DNA of 64,000 nt, from the NCBI GenBank assembly GCA_036873755.1, contig JAVTVY010033845.1:62001-126000 (forward strand), given 5' to 3'. Below the pieces are notes generated by a model that did not search any database, had not been told where the DNA came from, and was given only the letters and a program-made list of their open reading frames with translations. The DNA is from Hanleya hanleyi. Its lineage: Eukaryota > Mollusca > Polyplacophora > Lepidopleurida > Hanleyidae. The stretch's first letter is position 1, and every line of letters starts with the position of its first letter. A program made the translations under genes and the position numbers. Below, piece after piece: positions 43,026 to 53,724 of this stretch.

Positions 43026-43718
43026 AATTACAAGCGTCTGGTCCGTCATTCATAATTCAGCCGTCGTCCATTAGAGAATATCTGAGTCCATAATCGAAAG
43101 ACCTATTTCATATTCCATATAACATTATTAGCACCAAATTCAAAAAGACAATCATAGTATACATAAGCATAGGTTTGTTTCCTGCAAAAGAGAAGCGGTC
43201 AACAGTTTTCAATGATGCCGACAAGATATCATGATGTTCCAAAAATATCAAATCCGTATCGCTGATCAGTATTCTTAATCCATAATATTCGTAGTGAAGT
43301 CGTCATCTAAAGAATGATGTATCTCAGTCACACTTCGATTGTGACTTTTCATATGAGTACCATGAGAATCTTGAAGTACATGGGTTCACACGGCCCCCAG
43401 GTCCGGGTCAAGCGGAACCAGACCCAAGCTACGAAACGTAACGCCATAGATCTTGCACGCTACGCCAATATTTTGCTATCAGCATGCGAAATGTATCGCC
43501 AAATTTCAGAAACTTTGAGCGGAGGCGCTTGGCGGTGTAGCCTTGTTTTATAAGTTTTTGCAACAATGTTTTGTGACGTTGATTAAAATCGTCACATTTA
43601 ACACAGGATCTAGCAAATGCTACTAGGCGTGATATGTATATGCCATATGCAGGTCCCACTGGAATATCACTGTACCACGAAACCAGACCGATAGTATAAA
43701 CAATAGCAAAATACAATT
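43026..43718 (-). mobile_element. RT element copy, 5' truncated
   Basis: Minus-strand codons at 43429-43716 read VSWYSDIPVGPAYGIYISRL, then VAFARSCVKCDDFNQRHKTL, QGYTAKRLRSKFLKFGDTF and DLWRYVS before the stop, the C-terminus of an invertebrate reverse-transcriptase protein. A ~400-bp 3' part follows to AATTACAAGC at 43026. The frame is open, but the polymerase core with its Asp residues is missing. It is the reference for judging the disrupted copy at 25513-26447. Clade not assigned. Confidence 0.85.
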
Positions 43719-45415
43719 TTCAATGATGTGACTTTTTTTTCAATAACCAAGCCAAGCTGTTATTGACAATACTAACAGACATCTGGTTCTAGGAGGAGTT
43801 AATGATACAGTAACAGTAGAATATACGAGCTATCTGCCTTTGTTGAAATTCATCATGGAGTATTTGAACCAACTTTTCGCTCTTAAGCGAAGGATTTCGA
43901 CACATAAATAAGGCTACAGTAAGACATACTAAAACTAGGTACACTAAACATTATGAAAGAAAATAATTAAGCATCTCTAGATTTTTTCTAATTAGGTTAA
44001 TTAACTAAATCCCGTGAAACTTTCAAGAAATGAAGATCGGACAATTTCAAAGATACCTTTACTTTTCGTTTACAGTGAAAACTAAGATAGAGAGATAATC
44101 GTTAAAACATTGAGAGAGTCCTGAAAATAAACAATCTGGAAGTGTTCTGTAAGAACAACAAATATCAACATTGCTGCTTGTTTTCAATAACGGAAACTTC
44201 AAACTTCAAAATACTTATTTATGCAGCAACACAACACAGTGATATGATATATATCAGTTCTTAATAAATCTGCACACAATAATATTCTTTGGCTTACTCG
44301 GTGCAAATCAAATCACACCATCTGTGTTGGAAATTATTTGCTTTGCACAATCGAGTCATAACCCTTGTGGACACAGGTTGCGGTGGGGTTGTACTGCCAA
44401 CGGCTTCGGGTCCCTCGCGACTGACTTTGTTTGTGGGCGTAAAAGTGAAGTTCTGTCCTTACTATGGCAGGGAAGGAATTCACGTATTCCCCAAAATGAA
44501 GCTGGAAAGATGAGAGCCCCAAAATAAGGAAGAATTTGAGTGGATATGCGCTGCAATTGGAAAACAAATATTAGTATTGTTATTGTTACGAATTACGAAA
44601 CCTTCAAAATACCCATTTGGCTACTACATTTGGTAACGTTATTGAATTTCGTACTTAGCTGAAATGATATACAAAACCAGTGTGAACGATCATAAGTAAG
44701 AGCCAAGGTTCCGGCTTACGGCCATGAACGGTGACAAGTTACAAGGATTTGAATTAAACTATTATATAATGTTGATCAGATATATTAGGCTTAGTTCCAG
44801 GAAATTACAGCATATTCTCCGTTGATAATGTACCGTGAACATACCTTGTCATCTCCAACATACCACAAAATTACCAAATACTCATACTGTCGGGATTATC
44901 GCGTAAACAGTTACAAGTGGAACTGATTGGCAAACCCAAAACTACACGAACGTAAACAAAGTTCCACCTTTAAAACCTGAGAAAACGAGAGGCAGGACTT
45001 GGACCAATATTTTGTTCAACTATCATTATATATTCAGCTGTGGGTCAGTACAGCGTGAATAATTGTAAATATTTCCTCAAAGCTATTAGCACCATCTGCA
45101 CGAAAGATTGATTACACTGTAATCAGTTCAGTTTCCTGAAAACATAGAAGCTGAGGTTTTCACTTTATAATCTATAGACTTTAAGAATATGTGTCTAATG
45201 CTATGCATTTGTTTTTGTGTTCAATGACCGTAAACGCGTGAATAATGTTGTGATTATATGGATATGGCATACAGATTAAGTTGTGTAATGCTGCATGACG
45301 ATAACTGGCCGCCTGGCGTTTGCGGAATACTAAGTATTTAAGATCCTTTTACTTTCTTGAGGAAAGGAGTTGGAAAAATATCTTAAATTTTACCAGCATG
45401 TCACAATCGACTTAC
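43719..45415. other. Intergenic or intronic, nothing recognised
   Basis: Overlapping open frames on both strands at 44289-44567 cover a locally GC-richer patch but show no domain. Otherwise AT-rich. Confidence 0.35.
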
Positions 45416-45454
45416 TTGGAGTGGTTTGAGTGTCCATTGTGTCGATTTCACAAA
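45416..45454 (-). CDS. Candidate 39-bp exon, end of a lectin domain
   Basis: Between TTGTTTGTAG (acceptor) and a consensus GTAAGT donor the minus strand reads CEIDTMDTQTTP in a phase-1 to phase-1 frame. The Cys-Glu resembles the ICE end of C-type lectin domains, and the Thr-rich tail suits an extracellular linker. It lies downstream of the lectin exon at 48.5 kb in the right orientation. So short an exon could be chance; its splice sites are good. Confidence 0.35.
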
Positions 45455-47269
45455 CTACAAACAATTCTATAAGCACTCAGACCAACACCACAAGCACAGG
45501 CGGAACAGTGAAAGGGTGGAGCAAAGTGATCTGACCTTTTTGTTTGAATAAGTCTGTCTCTTTAGTTGACATAAATAAAATATGAGAATGCTTATTTATG
45601 TATCTTATTTCCTCGCGATTACTTGCGAATGCGTAAATTATTAATGACAACTGTCAGCAGTCATGATGGAACAAGAAAAGTGAGTATAAAAATGAGTCAT
45701 CAGCGGCGTTCGAAATACTGAGACAAACTTGTGATCTATCTTAATACATGATCAATAAATGACTAGTATTCCCCGTCGTCCTATGTGCAACATTAGTCTG
45801 GTAGGCCTGGTGGGTTTAAGCTGCATATGATAGCAGAACATACATTTGTAACAACGGCGGGAATTTTGGGATCAATATGGCCGCCATGTTCAGCCAATTC
45901 TTGATAATATCTCATCTGTATGAATGACTTACCAATTTTGTATCAGTGAATACACTTACATTTTCAGGTCATTGCAAAAGATGCGGCCCCAATAATATTC
46001 ATGTATCATTCACTGATGAACATATTACAGTCGATGCTTCCTGGCTATCTTATCTGTGCATACTCCCTGTATTATGTACAGACAGTCAGAGTTTAGTTAC
46101 TAAAGGTATGGAAATCCTGGAACACTCCAATTCCCAAACATCCCCTTTAATCCTATAGGATTTGCTGAAATCATTTATCGAACCTCTGAAATCGACTTTC
46201 GAACCCTTTACGATCTTAAATCTTTTTTGTCCTACAGGATCCTATACGATAAAATTTCAGACATCTTTTCCAGATCGGGTATTTTTATGTCATGCATTAA
46301 TCCAGTCCTACATATCACTGTGGCGCAGATGCACAAGGGAACTTGAACTTTGAAACTGCATCGAAGTTTAGCTTTCACCAATTTCTCATCAACTTTCAGG
46401 ATACACATAGATAGTGGAAAAAACGTTTGACTTGAAGATATGGCGATGACATTGATTTTATCTGAACTTGTTTCGTGCCAGAAGCGGAAGAGGCATACCT
46501 GACATGATCAGGGGGTCACTATGGCCTGAAAAACTGAAATTATTGAAAATCGCATATTGTTTGCTAGATGATATATGAGGAGGAAACGATGTATCCCAAA
46601 ACAAAGTTGATGTCAGATGTCAAGAACAATTTGACAAGAACACACAGAAATTTAAATCACAATTTTAGTAGTGAAAGACGATATGTCAACTATTAAATTT
46701 TTCAAACAGGTCAAACAGATCAGAGGTCTTATTCTGATCACAGATTTCTCGTAATTCCCATCAAATCTTTTAGTCAAAACTGGAGATTTGAAATGAGTTT
46801 TTTGGCGTTGACATTGAATCCTATAGGACCCTATAACGTGGAAAATTCGAAGCTGCTTCACGCTGTACTTCCGCTATTTCAAGCCGACTAATCAGAATTG
46901 TTAGATTTGACGGAAAGCAAAAGTATTTGCGATCAAATGAAATTTCGGCGTTAATAGTCTGGCACTGTGAAAATTTGAGATTAGCCAGTATCCACTGCTT
47001 ATTTATCGGAGTCAAACATCATAAACGCGAAGCTCATAAGAACAGAAAAGAAACTGGGTAGAAGTTCTTCTAAAAGACTGAACAACCCCTGATCCAGTGG
47101 CATGTCATAACAGGTTCCGCAATGACACATTGAATGAAAGATGCAATAACGGTCTTCGAGTATTTCCGGAAATCATCCCTATTGTACTACGGACTGAGCT
47201 ATGGGTTGAGCTTTCTGAACGTTGTTACATCTTCGACGCAAACGCCATATCAGCAATTATTGCGAATGA
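45455..47269. other. Intergenic or intronic, nothing recognised
   Basis: Should contain the second half of the lectin domain if 48497-48679 and 45416-45454 belong to one gene, but no exon with a WND-type motif was recognised. A TAGGCCTGGTGGGTTTAA word at 45801 resembles a MITE end. Confidence 0.35.
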
Positions 47270-47940
47270 TGAAAGTCATCGCCAGCACGTTTTCATTGTC
47301 ATTTACACCGAATGATAACAATTTGGAAGGCTAAGGCGCTCATAGTTACGTCACCTGATATTGTCTGAGCCCAACCCATATTGAAGAAAAAACTAGATGA
47401 TCTTACAGCTCTCTACTAGCAATTAAACTTTGAAGTTCACTGTTTATAAAAATATCAACAAAAAAAAAGGCCATCGTATATTTTACAACAGAAATAAAAA
47501 CATCGAAATTCTTGATCGACATCAGGTTTGGAGTTAATTTAGCCGAGTTGATTCTAAATGGCCATAAACTCCAAATTGGTACACTGACATGTAGACTAAA
47601 CTATCTTGTGTGTATAAAGATGACACTTCGGTTTCGTCGCAAATTAATCAAACACGACATTAATAGGGTAGTGAAGAAAGATGCCGACGTACTGACAATA
47701 AATCATATCACCCCACAGACAAGGATACTGCAAAGAACCAAAAGTGTAATTATTTCAGAACAAATACCTGCGAGACCTGACATAAACACACAACTTAAAC
47801 ACTCATACCACACGTTGGGCAAAACCATCTGAGTTCGACAACAGCAAACAACATAAAGAATCCACCGGCCAGCTGGCAGATGTTGTCTTCGGGTGAACGG
47901 TGATGGATATGAGTTAAATCGGACTTCTTCACTTGGTGTC
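47270..47940. repeat. Local duplication block, copy 1
   Basis: Matches 50870-51740 in the same order, e.g. GCGCTCATAGTTACGTCACC, then TTCTTGATCGACATCA and TGTGTATAAAGATGACACTT. The second copy has extra sequence in the middle (about 51350-51530). Open frames here are not recognisable genes. Confidence 0.8.
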
Positions 47941-48496
47941 TGTAATTGTATCCTATTTACAGCTGTATCTGTAGCGTTGTTAGTTTAACCCGAAATTTTG
48001 GTGAAAATTTTAAATCGGACCACGGCCTCCTGGTTCCCCTGATTCAAACCCTCAAGGAACAAATACCCGAATAGTTTAACAGCGTATTTATCATTTCAAC
48101 TGGTGCCCTAAAGCATTCGGAAAATGCTCTTATGGCAGAATGAGACATTTTGTTGATTCATGGGTGGAAAAACATTGCGATAAGCATACATGTACCGTGG
48201 TGTATCGGGATATTCATCATGCTATTTTGAGCTACCTTTGTGATTCATTCATGAATTCAGCTTCTCATTCGCATTGACGTTCCCGAGAATTTGCACAGAT
48301 TAGTGATATGCCATCTGAACTAGCACACAATTCGATTTCCAATGCAGGTAATGTGTCGGGGCTCAAGAAAACAGAAAATCGTTCGTGATAACATCGAAAG
48401 AAACACTCAAAATCAATCTAATTTGTCAAACTTTCGAAACTGTTGTCAATACAACAGACATTGTGGCCGAGATTGTATATTATTCACAGAAGGTAC

Positions 48497-48679
48497 TGAG
48501 TTCGCTATTCACCGAATCCGGTTCATCTTTTGCCGCATAGATTACTAAATGTCCACCACGTTGAGTTCCACAAAAGTCCTTGGCTGCTGAAATCGTTTTT
48601 GGTCCACTTGTAAAGTAAAACGGCCCGGTTAATGATAGACAGAAGACACTTGAACCCTCCACGGATGGACATAAACATC
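48497..48679 (-). CDS. C-type lectin-like domain exon (first half)
   Basis: A 183-bp minus-strand exon reading GCLCPSVEGSSVFCLSL, then KTISAAKDFCGTQRGGHLVI and YAAKDEPDSVNSEL. This is the N-terminal half of a C-type lectin-like domain: first Cys pair, the A-A-K-x-F-C helix and the GGHLV strand. The acceptor is at AATCATAAAG, the donor at GTACCT after GAACTCA. Both are phase 1, and length is a multiple of three. It aligns with the exon at 37688-37891 throughout, including both borders, so the two arose by duplication. It would act extracellularly. The domain's second half was not identified. Confidence 0.68.
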
Positions 48680-49233
48680 CTTTATGATTAAAAAAAGTTT
48701 TGGGTAAGCAAGAAAGAAATCGAAGACTGGATCTCAATGCAATTGCATACCCGAAATCCAGGAATATTCTATGCATATATCCATACTATGCCTTTAATCA
48801 GATCTAGGTATGGAACAAATAATGGATATGCCATTTTACAACTCATTCAATTAAACAGAAATTTCAATTAACCAGTATGAGATTAAGTGGGTTCTGTTGT
48901 AATATAATACATTTTTCGAAAAAGAATATTCAATATTAATATGTATTGTACAGATATTCATTTAAAAGTTAGATCCGTTATGTACTTTCTCGTTCTCATG
49001 CTAAATAATAAATAATTGTTCATCGATTTGGTCTACTTTTTTATCTGTCCCAAGCATTCAATATTTTTCCGTGATTATAACTCAAAACTGAGCTCAACAT
49101 ACCTTGTAACTTAAAGACCATTTATTATCTGGTGCCGATAATAACACGATTTGCATCCATAGACTGGTTTAATTTTTATAGCCATGATTACAAGAATATT
49201 ATCATATCTGTCGAAATCCGGGTTTCCCGATAT

Positions 49234-49442
49234 AAATAGGATTTCTCGGCGCATTGATGTGTGAGCTGCAGTGTGGCACATGGCGTTAATTGCTGGCTTC
49301 TACTGTTTCGTTACCACCTGTGTTTTTTGCTGTTGTAAATATGGTAAATATGCATCAAATTCTACTATGTCAAGGCGGGACTATTATTCTTATATAGATA
49401 ATAATTTGGACAAGTTTAAGTTGACGATATGCCAGTTATGAC
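49234..49442 (+). promoter_or_regulatory. TATA box with a short signal-like ORF
   Basis: GATATAAATAGG at about 49232 is a good TATA box. About 45 bp downstream an ATG (49282) opens a 53-codon frame starting MALIAGFYCFVTTCVFCCC, a hydrophobic Cys-rich start. It ends at a TGA near 49442 without further features. This could be a small secreted peptide's first exon or chance. It is on the strand opposite to the lectin exons. Confidence 0.2.
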
Positions 49443-49849
49443 TGTTAAATTAATCCCCATGATATAGGCATAAGGAGGAAAGGAAAAGTACGAACCATAA
49501 ATTTACGCCAGGAGGCATACTGCAGAACCAAACAAAAAAAATCTATGTATATAAACTTCATACACTGTTAGATTACCATTGTACAAAATTCATGTTACAC
49601 TGGACAAAATAATTTACAGACCCGCAATTTACCACTATATACCACTTCATTTACACAATGGGATATAAAGAGACTCGACTTATCAAAGTTATGTTGGAAA
49701 CTGGACCTAATATTGAATGACAAACCCCCCCTACCCCAAACCACAAGATTTAGAAAAATATCCCAAATTTGGTTATCAAATTGTACGATGTTCCCAAGTG
49801 AGAGATGCTTTAAATATTCGAAGAGAATGTCTGGAAGATCTAGGACATA

Positions 49850-50060
49850 CAGTTTAGATAAGCCATTTCTAGCTTATTTCAGCATCATTTATACCGAATG
49901 ATAAAGAATGGAAAACAGCCCATCCCCGAGGGCGCCCGAAGTTACTTCCCTTGATATTGTCTTTCTCTCATATTAAAGAAAAGCTACATAATCTTGCAGC
50001 TTTTTATTGTCTATTTAACTTCAGAATACTCTTTATACATGTAATAAAATCTTTAAGGAA
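49850..50060. repeat. Local duplication block, partial third copy
   Basis: ATCATTTATACCGAATGATAA, AAGTTACTTCCCTTGATATTGTC and CTTGCAGCTTTTTATT match the first ~200 bp of the blocks at 47270 and 50870, more diverged. Confidence 0.7.
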
Positions 50061-50430
50061 AACAAATTCACATGTTTTCAATTAACAACAGCAGGGGAAA
50101 TTCCCCATCATGCATTGTTCTGAGGAACTCGGAAGCCAAACATACGAAACAACGAGTGAGGCCTTAAGTGCAAGTGAACCTTTCGGCCAAATACAACAAC
50201 CCTATAATAAGGATCATTATGTTATTCTCAGCTGTTTGACATATATCATTCATGGATCTTTGATAGAACGGCTGATATAATACTTCTTGAAAATGGCAAA
50301 TCCCATCCAGTATTAAGCATGTTCAATAAAACGTGAGCTCAATTGAGATCGATTTTACAACAAAACCAAATCCGAACGTGAACTAACATGGTTCAGATTA
50401 TTTTTTTTTCTCTGAGTAGAAATTATGAAT

Positions 50431-50647
50431 AATTACAAGCATCTAGTCCGTTATTCATAATTCAGCCGTCGTCCATTAAAGAATATCCGCGTCCATAATC
50501 CAAAGACCTATTCCATATTCCATATAACAGTATTAGAACCAAATTCAAAAGGACAATCATAGTATACATAAATATAGACTAGTTTCCTGCAAGAGAGAAG
50601 CGGTCAACAGTTTTCAATGATGCCGACAAGACATCATGATGTTCCAG
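50431..50647 (-). mobile_element. 3' fragment of the RT element
   Basis: 217 bp matching 43026-43245, from AATTACAAGC to CATGATGTTCCA. Only the 3' non-coding part is present, a heavily 5'-truncated insertion. Confidence 0.85.
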
Positions 50648-50869
50648 AATGCTCTAGCTAATCACCATGCACTAAACTATATGCAATACACCACGTGAGC
50701 TTTGACAATACGTGATCTAATATTAATGGAGTAACCCAGCTACCCCAAACATAAAACTGCAAACCCCAGGTATATAAATTGTATGACGTTCCAAACTGAG
50801 AGATGTTTGACTATGTACATGTTCGAGGGAATGTCTGAAGGATTTTGGAAACTACTGTTTGGATAAGTC

Positions 50870-51740
50870 GTCACCAGCACGTTTTCATCATCATTTACAC
50901 TCAGTGATAACAATTTGGAAAATAGCCCATTCGTGAAGGCGCTCATAGTTACGTCACCTTATATTGTCTGCCCCCACTCATATTGGAAAAAAACCCTAGA
51001 TAATCTTACAGCTTTTTATTAGCAATTAAACTGTAAAGTTCACTGTTTGTAGGAAAATCTAAAGAGAAAAAAATGGCCAGAAATAGCAACATCGAAATTC
51101 TTGATCGACATCAACTTCGAAGTTAATTTGGCCCAGTTGACAAGAATGGATTCAAAATGCCAACAAACTCCAAATTGGTACACTAAACTCTCTTGTGTGT
51201 ATAAAGATGACACTTCGGTATCGCCGCAAATTAATTCAACGCAACATTAATAAGGTAGTGGAGAAAGATGCCGGCGTACTGTCAATAAATCACATCACTC
51301 CACAGACATGGATACTGAATGCATATTTCTAAGCATGACAAAATCCAAAAGTGTGATTATTTGCATCCCAACCACGCTTTTATTGTAGCTGTTCATATGG
51401 ATATCTGGAATGACACGACCACATGACCTCTAGCTCATCAAGTCATCTGTTGGACAGTGATAAACTACACATGTATGTGACCGCCAGATTGAAACAAAAT
51501 CGAGGAAGTATTTATAGAATGCAAGTTAGTATTCAGATCAAATACCTGTGAGACCCGACATAGACACACAATTTAACACTCATACCACATCTTGAGCTGT
51601 GTGAAGTTGGGCATAACCATCTAAGTTGACCACAACAAACAACATAAAGAATCTAAATACCATCTGACAGATGATGTCTTCAGGTCAACGGTGGTGGATA
51701 TGAGTTAAATCGGACTTCTTCACTTGATGCAAATGTTTGA
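50870..51740. repeat. Local duplication block, copy 2
   Basis: Collinear with 47270-47940. The extra middle part includes CATGACCTCTAGCTCATCAAG and is not found in copy 1. Confidence 0.8.
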
Positions 51741-52230
51741 ATTAGTGGATATAACCCGGAATTCGACCAACAGAGTTTTCGCCCAGTCATAATTGTCTTC
51801 CTTGCGTCCAGATGTCAGCACGATCGTTGTCAAAAGGTGAATTCCCAAAGCAAGAGCCGCCATTTTAATTGTTTATAAAATGCGAAGAGATACTGGACAC
51901 AAAACGCTCGAACATGTGGTCGCACTGATCAGAGATTCGTAATAAAACACAACGTGGAGCACCATTAGGTTATGTTTATCGAATATTTCACCCACTTGTA
52001 CGGGTAGAGTTGAGGGAGATGCCCTCCGTGAATTTATCCTCATAGACGTGTAACCCCAAAGAGTAAATGAAGTAGTATTGACCTTGGAAATTTGCATATG
52101 ACCTTTGTGACGTCACACAATGGGTTCGTAGTCAAAAACCGATTCACGGAGAATGACATGCGATAAGTATCGCACAGGCTCGTTGAACCTCGTATTAATA
52201 GTCAGGTTTCGTGATCGATTCCAAGTAACA
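51741..52230. other. Intergenic, nothing recognised
   Basis: ATATGACCTTTGTGACGTCAC at 52096 is a lone end-like piece of the foldback family at 52231. No gene seen. Confidence 0.35.
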
Positions 52231-52460
52231 GGGCAAATTCACATTTTTTGACCTCAAAAATTTGCATATGGCCTCTGTGACGTCACTTCCGGTTCCGGTC
52301 ACGTGACCAGAAGCGATATCTGGCCCCTGAGCATATTTTTATGCGGTTTTGTGCGCATGCGCAGGTATCAAAGGTCAATTCCGGTCACGTAACCGGAACT
52401 GGAAGTGGCGTCACAGAGGTCATATGCAATTTTCTGACGTCAAAATATGTGAATTTGCTC
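52231..52460. repeat. Foldback element with 78-bp arms
   Basis: Left arm 52231-52308 (GGGCAAATTCACATT ... CGGTCACGTGACC) is the reverse complement of right arm 52383-52460 with few mismatches. The 74-bp loop includes TGCGCATGCGCA. Arms carry CATATG, CTGTGACGTCAC and CCGGTTCCGGTCACGTGAC. Related pieces occur at 29590-29760, 31017-31169 and 52096. Confidence 0.88.
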
Positions 52461-52947
52461 AGTATATACTACTATGCTTTCCGAAGTATCTAACCGGGCT
52501 GATTGTTCATTGATATATGCTATTTGGGGTTAGATAAGAATTACTTAAAGCAATGCTTGATCTTTCTTGGAAACAAATTCATGCAGACGTTATAGGATAT
52601 TAATATATAATGTTCCGCCAATGCTTACTGTGAGTGAGGGGACTTTGGACAAGCCAACATGCCCATATGAGGAACAAATACAAAGGAGAAGTCCGGAATG
52701 TGTGGCAAGAATAATTCATTCTCTTCTGTGGACATATAAGGTAGATGTGCTTCAGTTACGTTCCGCCTGAGTATCGAGCTTGGTATTTCCATCATCTGTT
52801 ATATTTCCATATCTGTCTCATCTTTCAACTTTAATTGTCGCATTCAATTATCTATCTGGTGGATTGGTCGATGTTTTGTCTTATTGATGCTCATTTACAT
52901 TTGCTCTGTGAAGGACGATAACCAACCACTTTGATTACAAACGAAAC

Positions 52948-53724
52948 TGAATCGACAAGTATGATTGTAGGTGAATGCACCAGTCCATTTGTCATGTGAC
53001 CATGAACTGTCGATTGGATCACTCCACACTGAAACCGGATAACAGCTGCAATGTTATAATGAGGCAACATATGATTGTATATCAGATATGTCGACAGTCC
53101 ATGGTAGCTACCATTTGTCTTGGCAACAGTCCATTTGGTGAATCATTGGCCAAGGTTACACGGTTCACGTCAATTCGGACTGACCGTATTTTGACCTACC
53201 ATGGACTGTCGATCGATCCGATGATGATACCATGGACTGTCGTGATATCAGACAGACAGAGAATAAACTATTAATGGTTCATATTCCTCTTAAACACACA
53301 CAAGTGAAAGGAATCGAGATGAATGAGTCAGTGATACATGAGGCAGGTAGTAAGTTCCCACGTGTTCATTTTGTACTCATTTCCTCACAATATAATTCGA
53401 TGCTAATACCTACCATGGACTGTCCACCAACACCTAAAAACACCTCTCGCCGCAAAAATGTTTAATTTTTTTGTTAACTTGAAATAGTAATAACCCTACA
53501 TTTGGTGACAATATAGTACGATATCTCTCCATCAAAAAATGACTGGACACCAGTAACCACACCTGTCATCGATATGCTGAAAATCGTTCATTTTCGGCTG
53601 TGGTCACTGTCGTCTGGTCAGACACACGCCCACGCTTGATAACGAAACCACCGAAAAACCTACCATTGACTGTGATTTGACACGTGACCGGCGGTGTTTA
53701 CCTACAATCATACTTGTCGATTCA
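52948..53724. mobile_element. 777-bp MITE with 25-bp perfect inverted ends
   Basis: The left end TGAATCGACAAGTATGATTG (plus AGGT) and the right end are perfect inverted repeats of 25 bp. Inside, ACCATGGACTGTC or close variants occur at about 53002, 53092 (reverse), 53128 (reverse), 53198, 53229, 53411 and 53658. Such repeated words may be transposase binding sites. No transposase ORF. Target duplication not identified. Confidence 0.85.

Noticed and set aside
44289..44567. Overlapping Cys-containing frames as an EGF-like exon
   Set aside because: Cys spacing does not fit an EGF module and no splice sites frame it.
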